From Wenzhouxiangellaceae bacterium (GTDB taxonomy: Bacteria > Pseudomonadota > Gammaproteobacteria > Xanthomonadales > Wenzhouxiangellaceae): DNA of 32,931 nucleotides. Both the position numbers and the translations under genes were made by a program. Positions 8,761-17,260 of the stretch are shown here, piece by piece. The number at the start of each line of letters is the position of its first letter. Positions within the stretch are counted from its first letter, which is position 1. A model generated the notes under the pieces. That model saw only the letters and a list, made by a program, of their open reading frames with translations, made no database searches and had not been told where the DNA came from. The DNA lies in assembly GCA_007135395.1 (NCBI GenBank), contig SLIZ01000234.1:1-32931 (forward strand), given 5' to 3'.

Positions 8761-9336
8761 ATGCTGACCGTTACAGAATCCGCCCGCGAGTACTTCTCCC
8801 GACTGCTGTCGGACCAGCCCGAAAGTACCGGCCTTCGCCTGCAGGCAGTGCGGCCGGGCACGCCGGAGGCCGACTGTGAGCTCAACTATTGCACGCCGGA
8901 GGATGCGCTGCCTACCGACGAGGCGGTGGATTGTGAGCGGTTTGTGCTCTATGTGGACGGGGCCAGCCGGAACTGGCTGGAGGATGCGGCCATCGATTTT
9001 GAAACCGACGAGACCGGCGGTCAGCTGACGATCAAGGCGCCGGGTCTGAAAGGCCAGCGTCCCGGAGACGACGCGCCGCTGGCCGACCGGGTCCAGTGGG
9101 TACTCGATGCCCGCATCAACCCCATGGTGGCCTCCCACGGCGGCCAGGTCTTTCTGGTCGACATCACCGACGATCATGACGTGGTATTGCAGTTCGGCGG
9201 GGGATGCCATGGGTGCGGCATGGTAGATGTGACCCTGAAGCAGGGCGTGGAGACCACGCTGAAATCGGAAGTTCCCGAGGTCCGCGGGGTCCGGGATGTG
9301 ACCGACCACTCCACCGGGGAAAATCCCTACTTCTGA
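8761..9336 (+). CDS. nfuA: Fe-S biogenesis protein NfuA
   Basis: NfuA carries and delivers [4Fe-4S] clusters to target enzymes, especially under stress. The 191-residue length equals that of E. coli NfuA. The N-terminal half is a degenerate A-type domain (with RPGTPEADCELNYCTPEDA). The C-terminal Nfu domain has the cluster-binding Cys149-x2-Cys152 in GGGCHGCGMVDVTLK. The ATG at 8761 matches the family N-terminus; an upstream extension in frame into the esterase gene has no family support. An 85-base gap separates it from the esterase gene, and a strong hairpin terminator follows. Confidence 0.97.
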   Translation: MLTVTESAREYFSRLLSDQPESTGLRLQAVRPGTPEADCELNYCTPEDALPTDEAVDCERFVLYVDGASRNWLEDAAIDFETDETGGQLTIKAPGLKGQRPGDDAPLADRVQWVLDARINPMVASHGGQVFLVDITDDHDVVLQFGGGCHGCGMVDVTLKQGVETTLKSEVPEVRGVRDVTDHSTGENPYF

Positions 9337-9359
9337 CCCCATTGGAAAGCCGGCGAAGG

Positions 9360-9383
9360 AAAAGCCCGCCTTGGCGGGCTTTT
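9360..9383. terminator. Bidirectional intrinsic terminator between nfuA and the cytochrome pair
   Basis: An 11-bp perfect inverted repeat, AAAAGCCCGCC (9360-9370) and GGCGGGCTTTT (9373-9383), ends in a T run read on either strand. It lies between two genes that run toward each other, so it probably ends both transcripts. Confidence 0.85.
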
Positions 9384-9428
9384 CGCGCGTTCTAAGGGCC
9401 CGGAAGCAATCCTCGGGCCTGCCGATTC

Positions 9429-9764
9429 CTATCGAATCCGCAGCGGCACCAGTCCGTCCTGTCTGGAGTACCAGGCCGCCAGATCGCGGATATCCTGGTC
9501 GCTGAGGTCCTCGGCAAATGCCGACATTACATCGTGCTGGCGGGCGCCGGAACGGTAGGCCCTCAGCGCGTGGACCAGGTAGTCGTAGTACTGCCCGCCG
9601 AGTTTCGGATAGTCCTCCTCCAGCACCATGTTTCCGTCCTTGCCGTGGCAGGTCTGGCAGGTTTCGGATATCTCCAGGCCCCGCTGGGGATTCCCGGCCT
9701 CGGCGGGGGATGCAAACAGCACGGCAGTGGCCAGCATCCCGGCGACAATCAGTGAAGTGCGCAT
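9429..9764 (-). CDS. Periplasmic monoheme cytochrome c (cytochrome c4 half-like)
   Basis: A 111-residue exported class I cytochrome c. It has a signal peptide (about residues 1-23, ending SPAEA) and one heme site, CQTCH. The axial methionine is probably in HDVMSAFAEDLSD. The segment GGQYYDYLVHALRAYRSG is typical of cytochrome c4 domains, and the protein is clearly similar to its upstream neighbour. It begins one base inside the stop of that gene (TGATG), so the two are translationally coupled. It probably carries electrons in the periplasm, possibly to a terminal oxidase; the partner is not in the window. Confidence 0.9.
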   Translation of the reverse strand: MRTSLIVAGMLATAVLFASPAEAGNPQRGLEISETCQTCHGKDGNMVLEEDYPKLGGQYYDYLVHALRAYRSGARQHDVMSAFAEDLSDQDIRDLAAWYSRQDGLVPLRIR

Positions 9765-10132
9765 CAGGAATCCTCGTCTTCGGTCAGTGATACGAAATAG
9801 GCGGCCACATCATGAATATCCTCGTCCGACAGGGTCATGGCCTGGGCATTCATCGTGGGATGCCGTCGGCTACCGTCCCGGTAGGCTTTCAGGGACGCGA
9901 CGATGTAGCCGTAGTTCTGACCGCCAATCCGCGGAACCCGGTAGGTCGGATAGACATTGTTGTAGCCCGGGATACCATGGCAACCGGTGCAGGTGTAGGC
10001 AATGATTTCACCTTCTTCCGGGTCACCTTCGTAGTCCGCGGCCAGCGGACCGGACAGGGCCAGGAGCAGGCCCCAGACCACAAAAGCGACAAGCAGCCGG
10101 TCTGGCCGCCAACGTGCGTGACGATCACCCAT
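9764..10132 (-). CDS. Periplasmic monoheme cytochrome c (cytochrome c4 half-like), upstream member of pair
   Basis: A 122-residue exported class I cytochrome c. It has an N-terminal signal (basic region, then LLVAFVVWGLLLALSG, cleavage near GPLAA), a heme site CTGCH and a likely methionine ligand in HPTMNAQAMTLSD. It shares with the downstream gene the pattern P-x-IGGQ-Y-x-Y-x-V-x3-L-x-AYR-x-G. I chose the ATG at 10132, with GGA seven bases upstream; the ATG at 10144 is an equally simple alternative that adds four residues. The pair resembles the two domains of diheme cytochrome c4, encoded as separate proteins. Confidence 0.87.
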   Translation of the reverse strand: MGDRHARWRPDRLLVAFVVWGLLLALSGPLAADYEGDPEEGEIIAYTCTGCHGIPGYNNVYPTYRVPRIGGQNYGYIVASLKAYRDGSRRHPTMNAQAMTLSDEDIHDVAAYFVSLTEDEDS

Positions 10133-10169
10133 CTTGTATTCCATTATCGTCCAGAAAATCAAAACCGAA

Positions 10170-10175
10170 ATTATA
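10170..10175 (-). promoter_or_regulatory. Candidate -10 box for the cytochrome pair
   Basis: The minus strand reads TATAAT here, about 25-38 bases before the two candidate starts of the cytochrome operon, in an otherwise GC-rich gap. No good -35 match is seen 16-18 bases further upstream, so this rests on the -10 match and position alone. Confidence 0.35.
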
Positions 10176-10302
10176 CCGGGCCTCCGGGCCGGATGCATGA
10201 ATTCCGGCCCCGGCGGGGAAAATTCTGCGGCTGTTTCGCCGGGTCTTTCCCTGTAGAATTGCCGGGCAAACTCACAACAACATCTTCAGGAACGCCGATC
10301 CC

Positions 10303-11466
10303 ATGCGCCAGCTGGACCCCCTTGACCTCTACGATCTGGACGAAGAACTGACCGAAGAAGAGCGGATGATCCGCGACAGTGTGGCTCGCTTTGTGGACAA
10401 CAAGGCCATGCCCCTGATTGCCGAGTGTTTCGACCAGGGCCGGTTTCCCGACGAGCTGATTCCCGAAATCGCCGACCTGGGCCTGCTCGGTTCCAGCCTG
10501 GAAGGCTACGGCTGCGCCGGCCTGAATGCGGTCAGCTACGGCCTGATCTGCCAGGAGCTGGAGCGCTGCGACTCCGGACTTCGCAGTTTTGTCTCGGTCC
10601 AGTCTTCCCTTTGCATGTACCCCATTCACACCTTTGGATCGGAAAAGCAAAAGGAGCGCTGGTTACCCGAAATGGCTGCCGGCCGGGTCCTGGGGTGCTT
10701 TGGGCTTACCGAGCCCCACGGCGGTTCCGATCCGGCCAACATGAAGACCCACGCCCGCCGGGACGGGGACGACTGGATTCTCAACGGTGCCAAGATGTGG
10801 ATCACCAGCGGCACGATTGCCGACATCGCCATCGTCTGGGCGCGAACCGAGGACGGGGTCCAGGGATTCATCGTGGAAAAGGATTTTCCCGGCTTCCAGG
10901 CCAGGGATATTCACGCCAAGATGTCCCTGCGCGCCTCGGTCACCTCGGAACTCTTTTTTGACAACGTCCGGGTGCCCGAAGCCAACCGCCTGCCCGGGGT
11001 CAGCGGCCTCAAGGGGCCCTTGAGCTGCCTGAACCAGGCCCGTTACGGGATTACCTGGGGTCCCATCGGGGCAGCTATTGCCTGCCTGAAGGAGGCGCTG
11101 GACTACACCGCCGACCGGGAACTGTTCAAGCGCCCCCTGGCAGCCAACCAGGCGGTCCAGGTCCGCCTGGCGGACATGGCCCGCCGCATCACCACCGCCC
11201 AGCTTCTGTCCCTGCGCCTGGGGCGGCTCAAGGACGCCGGCCGGGTGCATCCGACCCAGGTTTCCCTGGCCAAGTGGAACAATGTGCGCATGGCCCTGGA
11301 TATCGCCCGGGACTGCCGGGATCTTCTGGGCGGGTCGGGTATCACGCTGGAATACGTGGCCATCCGCCACATGCTGAACCTGGAATCGGTGATCACCTAC
11401 GAGGGCACCGAAACCATTCACCAGCTTGTGGTGGGCCGGGAATTGACCGGCCACAACGCATTCTGA
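10303..11466 (+). CDS. gcdH: Glutaryl-CoA dehydrogenase
   Basis: This FAD enzyme oxidises and decarboxylates glutaryl-CoA to crotonyl-CoA in lysine, tryptophan and glutarate breakdown. The 387-residue protein has the acyl-CoA dehydrogenase fold with features specific to the glutaryl branch: SFVSVQSSLCMYPI near residues 95-108, GCFGLTEPHGGSDP, and the catalytic base Glu367 in ITYEGTETIHQ near the C-terminus. The FAD-binding segment is KMWITSGTIADIAIVWA. It stands divergent from the cytochrome pair and is followed after seven bases by the fused E1 gene, so the two are probably one operon. Confidence 0.93.
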   Translation: MRQLDPLDLYDLDEELTEEERMIRDSVARFVDNKAMPLIAECFDQGRFPDELIPEIADLGLLGSSLEGYGCAGLNAVSYGLICQELERCDSGLRSFVSVQSSLCMYPIHTFGSEKQKERWLPEMAAGRVLGCFGLTEPHGGSDPANMKTHARRDGDDWILNGAKMWITSGTIADIAIVWARTEDGVQGFIVEKDFPGFQARDIHAKMSLRASVTSELFFDNVRVPEANRLPGVSGLKGPLSCLNQARYGITWGPIGAAIACLKEALDYTADRELFKRPLAANQAVQVRLADMARRITTAQLLSLRLGRLKDAGRVHPTQVSLAKWNNVRMALDIARDCRDLLGGSGITLEYVAIRHMLNLESVITYEGTETIHQLVVGRELTGHNAF

Positions 11467-11473
11467 AGGTCCC

Positions 11474-13717
11474 GTGAAGGCTGGCAATCAGGCCACCCGG
11501 CAGCTCAACCGGGCCGAGGTGGTAGACGCAAGGTTTCGCCAATCCCTGGAGGCTCTGGAAGCCGCCCCGCCGGAGCGTCAATCCGGAGGGCCGTTTTCCG
11601 ACCGGGATCTGCTGGAGATGTTCGACTCCCAGATGCTGTCCCGGCAGATCGACCACATGGCCCGGATCAAGCGGCTGGAAAACAAGGTTTTCTACACCAT
11701 CGGCTCTTCCGGCCACGAAGGCAATGCCCTTATCGGCCGCCTGACCCGCCACACCGACCCGGCATTTTTGCATTACCGGTCCGGGGCTTTCATGGCCGAA
11801 CGCTACCGAAAGCTCCCGGAGCTGGATTTTCTCACCGATACCTGCCTGTCCTTTGCCGCCTCCAGCCAGGACCCGGCTTCGGGCGGCCGGCACAAGGTCT
11901 GGGGCAGCAAGCCCCTCTGGGTATTGCCCCAGACTTCGACCATTGCCAGCCACCTGCCCAAGGCCCTGGGAACGGCCCTGGCAATCGCCCAGGCCACCCG
12001 CCTGGGCCACGAGTTGCCGATTCCCGAGGACAGTATCGCGGTGTGTTCCTTCGGCGATGCCAGTGTCAATCACGCCACTGCACAGGCCGCGTTCAACAGC
12101 TGTGCCTGGACCCGGCACCAGGGCCTGCCCGTGCCGATCCTGTTTGTCTGTGAAGACAACGGTATCGGCATTTCCGTACCCACCCCGGCCGGCTGGATTG
12201 CCGAGTCCATGAAGGCCCGGCCGGGCATCGAGTATCGCCATGCCGATGGTCTGGACCTGGCCGCGGGATACGAGGCGGTGGCCGATGCGGTTCAGTTCTG
12301 CCGGCAGCGCCGGCGCCCGGTATTCCTGCACCTGGACACCACTCGGCTGATGGGCCATGCCGGTACGGACTTTGAAATCGAGTATCGAAGTCCCGAGGAA
12401 CTGGAAGCCGCCGAAGGCAGTGATCCTCTGGTCCGTTCGGCCCGACGGGTCGTGGCCCGGGGTCTGATGACCCCCGGGGAAATCCGGGACCGGTACGACG
12501 AACTCGGGAATCTGTGTCTGGAGTCTGCCGACCGGGCCGATGCCACCCCGCGGCTTGTCAGCGCCGAATCAGTTATGGCGCCGCTGGCCCCGGTCGACCG
12601 GGAGGCAGTTCATGCCCGGGCGGCCGATGCGGCCACGCCGGACCGGCGCCTGGAATCCTTCGGCGGGGAAAAGGCCCTGCCGGAAAGGGCCGATCGCAAG
12701 CACATGGCCATCCAGATCAATCGGGGTCTGGTCGACCTGATGGCCCAGTATCCCGAGGCCCTGTTGTTCGGGGAGGACGTTGCCCGCAAGGGGGGTGTTT
12801 ATACGGTGACCAAGGGGTTGATGAAACGGTTCGGCCGGGCCCGGGTATTCAACACCCTGCTCGATGAGACCACCATCCTGGGTCTTGCCCAGGGCTATGC
12901 CAACATGGGCTTTCTGCCCATCCCCGAAATCCAGTACCTGGCCTATTTCCACAACGCCTGCGACCAGGTTCGGGGCGAGGCCTGTTCCCAGCAGTTTTTC
13001 TCCAACAACCAGTTTGCCAACCCCATGGTCATCCGGGTCGCCGCGCTGGGTTATCAGAAGGGGTTTGGGGGGCATTTTCACAACGACAACTCCATTGCCG
13101 CCCTGCGCGACATCCCCGGGCTGGTTGTTGGTTGCCCGTCCCGGGGAGACGATGCGGTCGGCATGCTTCGCACCATGACCGCCCTGGCCCGGGAAAGCGG
13201 GCGGGTCAGTGTATTTCTCGAGCCCATTGCCCTGTACATGGCCAAGGATCTCTTCAAGCCCGATGACGGCGGCTGGTGCTTTTCCTACCCGGCCCCCGGG
13301 GAATACCTGCCCCTGTGGGATCCGCGGGTGTATTTTTCCGATGCGGCCGACCTGCTCATCGTCACCTTCGGCAATGGCGTCCCCATGGCCTTGCGCGTGG
13401 CTCGCAAATTGCAGGAAGCCGGCAAGGGGGCCGCACGGGTGCTGGATCTTCGCTGGATCAAGCCACTCAACCGCCAGGCTGTGATCGAACACGCGGGGGA
13501 TTGTGCCCGGGTACTTGTGGTTGACGAGGGCCGGCCGGACGGGGGTGTCGGGGAAGGCGTGATCGGTGCGCTGGTCGAGTCCGGACTGGCCAACCGGCCC
13601 ATCCGCCGCGTGACCGGGCGGGACTGCTACATTCCCCTGGGTGCGGCAGCCAACCTGGTTTTGCCCCAGGAGGAAGAAATCCTCACCGCGGCCACCGAAT
13701 TGCTGGAAAGCGGCTAA
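11474..13717 (+). CDS. Fused E1 alpha-beta 2-oxoacid dehydrogenase (thiamine-diphosphate enzyme)
   Basis: A single 747-residue chain joins the alpha and beta subunits of a branched-chain-type 2-oxoacid dehydrogenase E1. E1 decarboxylates a 2-oxoacid on thiamine diphosphate and passes the acyl group to a lipoyl E2. The alpha half (to about residue 350) has SSGHEGN (78-84), a ThDP motif starting GDAS (194-197) in place of GDGA/S, and EDNGIGIS around Asn229. The beta half (from about 400) has LFGEDVARKGGVY, LDETTILGLAQGYANMG and GGHFHNDNSIAAL. The start is GTG with GAAGG upstream. No E2 or E3 gene is present. Next to gcdH, 2-oxoadipate is a plausible substrate, but branched-chain oxoacids are equally possible. 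Confidence 0.85.
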   Translation: MKAGNQATRQLNRAEVVDARFRQSLEALEAAPPERQSGGPFSDRDLLEMFDSQMLSRQIDHMARIKRLENKVFYTIGSSGHEGNALIGRLTRHTDPAFLHYRSGAFMAERYRKLPELDFLTDTCLSFAASSQDPASGGRHKVWGSKPLWVLPQTSTIASHLPKALGTALAIAQATRLGHELPIPEDSIAVCSFGDASVNHATAQAAFNSCAWTRHQGLPVPILFVCEDNGIGISVPTPAGWIAESMKARPGIEYRHADGLDLAAGYEAVADAVQFCRQRRRPVFLHLDTTRLMGHAGTDFEIEYRSPEELEAAEGSDPLVRSARRVVARGLMTPGEIRDRYDELGNLCLESADRADATPRLVSAESVMAPLAPVDREAVHARAADAATPDRRLESFGGEKALPERADRKHMAIQINRGLVDLMAQYPEALLFGEDVARKGGVYTVTKGLMKRFGRARVFNTLLDETTILGLAQGYANMGFLPIPEIQYLAYFHNACDQVRGEACSQQFFSNNQFANPMVIRVAALGYQKGFGGHFHNDNSIAALRDIPGLVVGCPSRGDDAVGMLRTMTALARESGRVSVFLEPIALYMAKDLFKPDDGGWCFSYPAPGEYLPLWDPRVYFSDAADLLIVTFGNGVPMALRVARKLQEAGKGAARVLDLRWIKPLNRQAVIEHAGDCARVLVVDEGRPDGGVGEGVIGALVESGLANRPIRRVTGRDCYIPLGAAANLVLPQEEEILTAATELLESG

Positions 13718-13725
13718 CGAACATC

Positions 13726-13740
13726 TCGGGTTAAACCCGA
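13726..13740. repeat. Short perfect palindrome between the E1 and GMC genes
   Basis: TCGGGTT and AACCCGA form a 7-bp perfect inverted repeat around one central base in the 39-base gap after the E1 stop. No T run follows, so it is a poor terminator. It may be an operator or chance. Its AACCCG half-site resembles the palindrome at 19339-19355. Confidence 0.5.
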
Positions 13741-13756
13741 CAGGATCGAGACCGTC

Positions 13757-15208
13757 ATGATCACCAACGCCGAGAGCGATCTGCCAGAGGTTCTGGAGAC
13801 CGATGTGTGTATCGCCGGTGGCGGACCGGCGGGCATCGTGCTTGCCCTTGAACTGGCCCGAATGGGGCATGCCGTGGTCCTGGCAGAAGGCGGCGGCTCG
13901 GACCAGCCCGGATCCGGACAGTCACTATACGAAGGCGAGGTTTCCGGGCCCCGCAGCTATCCCCTGGCCGGTTCCAGACTGCGCTGGCTGGGGGGCACGA
14001 CGAATCATTGGGGGGGCTGGGTCCGGCCCCTGGACCCGGTGGATTTCCAGGACAAGTCCTGGTTCCCCATGCCCGCCTGGCCCTTCCGCTCTACCGAACT
14101 GGAGCCATGGTATGCCAGGTCCAATGAATGGTGCGAGGTGCCGGACTCCGATTACGGGGTGGCCAGCACCGGGGTGGGCGATTCGGGCAGCGTCATGGCC
14201 CTGGACCCGGAGACCGGTTTCAAGAACGCGCTTTTCCGGTTCAGCCCGCCGACCCGGTTCGGCCAGCGCTACCAGGATGCACTGGAGCGGGAAGAGAACA
14301 TCGATTGCCGGGTAAACCTGAACCTGGTTGAACTCGAGCAAGGCGAAGACAGGGTTCGGGCAGCCGTGGCCAGAACCTTCAACGGTGGCCAGTGCCGGAT
14401 CAGGGCCAGCCATTTCGTGCTGGCAACCGGGGGTCTGGAAAATGCCCGGATTCTTCTCAACCAGGGTCCGGTCCCCGGCAACCAGTCCGGTCTTGTTGGC
14501 GGGTGTTTCATGGATCATTTCGGATTTTCCCCGGGTTACCTGATGGCCGTCGGGGGCCTGGATTACCAGCGGTTTACCCACCGTGGCGCCGATCTCATGC
14601 CGGTCGTGGTGCCCACCGGTGACCACGTCATGTCCCGGGAACGTTCGAATGCCTGCTTTACATTTTCCGAAGCCGACCCGGATTCCTACCTGCCCAATGA
14701 ATACCTGGCCAACCCGGGAATCGCCACAGGCACCGGCCCGGATGTGAAGCGCTTTTCGGCCACGATGATTAATGAACCGGCCCCCTGGCCGGAAAGCCGG
14801 GTGGTCCTGGGCGACGACCGGGACAGCATGGGCCAGCGGCGGCTGCAGATCGACTGGCATCTGCCGGCATCGGATTTCAAGCGCGCCATTGGCCTGGCCG
14901 GGGATTTCTCCCGGGCTGTTGGCCAGGCCGGGGCAGGGCGCTTCAAGTGGGTCGGTCAGCAACCGCCGGATGACGATCATGTGCCCGGGCTGGGCTACCA
15001 CCACATGGGCACGACCCGCATGTCCGCCGATGCCGCCTATGGGGTGGTGGACCCGGACTGCCGGGTATGGGATCGGGACAATCTCTACATGGCCGGAAGC
15101 TCGGTTTTCCCCACCGCCGGGTTTGCCAACCCCACCCTGACCATACTCGCCCTTTGCTGCCGCCTGGCCGATCATCTGGATGAACGGATTTCCGGAGGCG
15201 GGCAATGA
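13757..15208 (+). CDS. GMC-type FAD-dependent oxidoreductase
   Basis: A 483-residue flavoprotein of the glucose-methanol-choline oxidoreductase superfamily, which oxidises alcohol groups of sugars, sterols or polyols. The dinucleotide-binding motif VCIAGGGPAGIVLALE is near residues 18-33. The region TTNHWGGWVRPLD follows, and the C-terminal block has the active-site GYHHMGTTRM plus AGSSVFPTAGFANPTLTI, the FAD-contacting signature. No signal peptide is seen. The stop overlaps the start of the next gene by four bases (ATGA), so a partnership with that putative lipoprotein is likely, perhaps like the small subunits of membrane sugar dehydrogenases. The substrate is unknown. Confidence 0.85.
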   Translation: MITNAESDLPEVLETDVCIAGGGPAGIVLALELARMGHAVVLAEGGGSDQPGSGQSLYEGEVSGPRSYPLAGSRLRWLGGTTNHWGGWVRPLDPVDFQDKSWFPMPAWPFRSTELEPWYARSNEWCEVPDSDYGVASTGVGDSGSVMALDPETGFKNALFRFSPPTRFGQRYQDALEREENIDCRVNLNLVELEQGEDRVRAAVARTFNGGQCRIRASHFVLATGGLENARILLNQGPVPGNQSGLVGGCFMDHFGFSPGYLMAVGGLDYQRFTHRGADLMPVVVPTGDHVMSRERSNACFTFSEADPDSYLPNEYLANPGIATGTGPDVKRFSATMINEPAPWPESRVVLGDDRDSMGQRRLQIDWHLPASDFKRAIGLAGDFSRAVGQAGAGRFKWVGQQPPDDDHVPGLGYHHMGTTRMSADAAYGVVDPDCRVWDRDNLYMAGSSVFPTAGFANPTLTILALCCRLADHLDERISGGGQ

Positions 15209-16263
15209 GGCGCCGCACATTCGTTGCCGGAGTGGGCTGGTCCCTGGTTGCGCTGAAATTCGGTCTGCTGGCCGGATGCGGCAATGGACGGGACACAATA
15301 CTGGATATCGCCCCGGATGCCGACGGTGCCCGGAAGGCACTGGAAGAGTATCTGGCCGGACTCGAAGGTGTGGAAAGCGCCGGCCCGGACTGCCTGATCC
15401 AGGCCGGCTCTAAAGAGCCGGTCGGGGACCTGCTGCAACGCTTGCGCGAATCCGGCCAGAAGGACCTTCAACAGGCCCTTGAGGCAGCCATAGTCTCGGA
15501 TTTCACAGTCGGCCGGGTTGTCGAGCTGGAAGGGTGGCAACTGAGCGTCACCGAATGCCTGGTGGCAGCCGCCGCTGCCCGAATCCGGGGCCTGGAATCA
15601 CCCCTGGCGAAAATTGACAGGGATGTGGAACTCGGGGAGATCGTCCCGATCGAGGACTGGGGTCCCAGGGAGACCCGGGAAAACCAGGTTTTCAATCCTC
15701 AGCCGGGGGATCGGGCGGCATTGTGGATCCGGGCCGATGGCCCGGTGCCCGACGGGGTCAAGGTGGTGATCGGGGGAGAGGTTCAGGAAACCGGTGTGGA
15801 TGACGGGCTAATTACCTGCATCCTGGATTCGGACCTGACCGAGCAGCTGATTTCGGCGCCGGCCCTGCATCGGGTGTTTCTGCTCCACGAGGATGCCGGA
15901 AAGATCCAGCCCGTCGGCCAGCTCCAGGTCCGGGAAGCCGCGCCCCCGGCTACCCTGGAAGATGGCAGCCAATCCACGGTATTCTGCGAAGTCGAGCGGT
16001 GGGGGCCGGCGAGAGCCCCGGCCGGATCGGCGTTCAATGAACAACCCGATGGCAACGCCGCCTTCTGGGTACGCATCGGATGTGCGCCTTCAACCGCCCG
16101 GCTGGTCCTGGATGGCACCCCCTTGCCGACCCACGTGGGCACCGGGATGGTCACCGCCCGGGTCCCCCACTACGAGGATCTCGACCAGGGTTCTCGGAAG
16201 CTGGTCATCGAAGATACCGACACCGGTGAGCGGGTCCTGGTGGGAGAATTTTCATCCCAATAG
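15205..16263 (+). CDS. Putative Tat/lipoprotein with two Ig-like repeats; function unknown
   Basis: I do not recognise this 352-residue protein as a named family. It starts MRRRTF and has a hydrophobic stretch ending in the lipobox LAGC with Cys25, so it is probably an exported lipoprotein, possibly sent through Tat given the arginines. Residues about 35-130 look helical. Two related domains follow, at about 152-244 and 266-352. Each has the order WGP, then FN-x-QP, then AA-(L/F)-W-(I/V)-R, then a G-rich strand pair, as expected of Ig- or IPT-like beta sandwiches. It overlaps the GMC gene by four bases, which suggests a small or anchoring subunit for that enzyme; this is inference. Confidence 0.75.
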   Translation: MRRRTFVAGVGWSLVALKFGLLAGCGNGRDTILDIAPDADGARKALEEYLAGLEGVESAGPDCLIQAGSKEPVGDLLQRLRESGQKDLQQALEAAIVSDFTVGRVVELEGWQLSVTECLVAAAAARIRGLESPLAKIDRDVELGEIVPIEDWGPRETRENQVFNPQPGDRAALWIRADGPVPDGVKVVIGGEVQETGVDDGLITCILDSDLTEQLISAPALHRVFLLHEDAGKIQPVGQLQVREAAPPATLEDGSQSTVFCEVERWGPARAPAGSAFNEQPDGNAAFWVRIGCAPSTARLVLDGTPLPTHVGTGMVTARVPHYEDLDQGSRKLVIEDTDTGERVLVGEFSSQ

Positions 16264-16276
16264 GCGGCAGGGTGGC

Positions 16277-16531
16277 TCAGTGCCGAAAATGGATGAAAAC
16301 CCGGCCGAAGTTTTTCGAGTCCTTTTCAATCCGGTGGTAGCGCTGCTTGATATCCGGGCGGTCGAGAAACCGCAGGACCCGTTTCTTCAATTGGCCGGAA
16401 CCCTTGCCTGGAATGACTTCCACAAGCTTGATGCGTTTTTCCTCGGCCTCGTCGAGCACCCGGTGGAGTTCGGCATCGATGGAGCCGCCCCGGTTGAAAA
16501 TCGGATGAAGGTCCAGTTTGAGCTTGGCCAT
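16277..16531 (-). CDS. Small stand-alone Smr domain protein
   Basis: An 84-residue protein that is almost entirely a Smr (MutS2 C-terminal-like) domain. It has the LDLHPIF motif near residue 6 and the IPGKGSGQLKKRVLRFL loop near 40-56; Smr domains act as nucleases or nucleic-acid binders. Its substrate and cellular role are unknown. It is shorter than E. coli SmrA/SmrB, which carry extra N-terminal segments. It converges on the lipoprotein gene with a 13-base gap and lies 18 bases downstream of rnt on the same strand, so it is probably cotranscribed with rnt. Confidence 0.8.
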   Translation of the reverse strand: MAKLKLDLHPIFNRGGSIDAELHRVLDEAEEKRIKLVEVIPGKGSGQLKKRVLRFLDRPDIKQRYHRIEKDSKNFGRVFIHFRH

Positions 16532-16549
16532 TGATTAACCGGCAGCCCG

Positions 16550-17218
16550 TTAACGTTCGCCTCGGCCGGTCATCCCGGCCCTGGCCACTTCCTCGGCAAA
16601 GGTATCCGGGGTATCCCGGTCTTCAAGCGCTTTCCAGCGATTGACGATGTTGCAGAAAAGCTCTGCCGTGCGCTCGGTGTCGTAGCGGGCCGAGTGGGCT
16701 TCCGACTGGTCCCAGGAAAGCCCGGCGGCAGTCACTGCCCGGGCCAGCACGGTCTGGCCGTAGGCCAGACCACCCAGGGTGACCGTGTCGAAGGTGGAAA
16801 AAAGGTGGAAGGGGTTGCGCTTGTAGCCGGTTCGCTCCACCGCTGCGTTGACAAAGGCCAGGTCGAACGACGGGTTGTGACCGACCAGTATTGCCCGCTG
16901 GCAGCCGGTTGACTTGAGTGCCTTGCGTACCGGCTGGAAGACATCTCTCAAGGCCACTGATTCATCCACTGCCGGCCGGAAGGGATGATCCGGACGGATG
17001 CCGTTTACTTCCATGGACTTGGGATCCATGTTGGCGCCTTCAAAGGGAGCAACATGGCGCATGATCAGGTCGCCGGGACGAATCCAGCCGTCGGTGTCCA
17101 TCTCGATGATGCACGCGGCCAGCTCCAGAAGGGCATCGGCCCTGGGATTGAAACCGCCGGTTTCCACGTCCACGACCACCGGGAGGAAGCCGCGAAAACG
17201 TTGAGCGATGGCTTTCAT
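16550..17218 (-). CDS. rnt: Ribonuclease T
   Basis: RNase T is a 3'-to-5' exoribonuclease that trims tRNA, 5S and 23S rNA 3' ends. The 222-residue protein is a DEDDh exonuclease. Asp17 and Glu19 are in [12 protein letters not shown], Asp119 is in [11 protein letters not shown], and His175 and Asp180 are in [17 protein letters not shown]. The overall pattern, including the C-terminal segment, matches RNase T more closely than the DnaQ epsilon subunit. It starts 42 bases after hvfC on the same strand, so it may share the transcript or use a promoter I could not identify. Confidence 0.93.
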   Translation of the reverse strand: MKAIAQRFRGFLPVVVDVETGGFNPRADALLELAACIIEMDTDGWIRPGDLIMRHVAPFEGANMDPKSMEVNGIRPDHPFRPAVDESVALRDVFQPVRKALKSTGCQRAILVGHNPSFDLAFVNAAVERTGYKRNPFHLFSTFDTVTLGGLAYGQTVLARAVTAAGLSWDQSEAHSARYDTERTAELFCNIVNRWKALEDRDTPDTFAEEVARAGMTGRGER

Positions 17219-17260
17219 GTATTGCCTTTGTCGGGAAGCTTGAACAGCTAGTATCCCATA

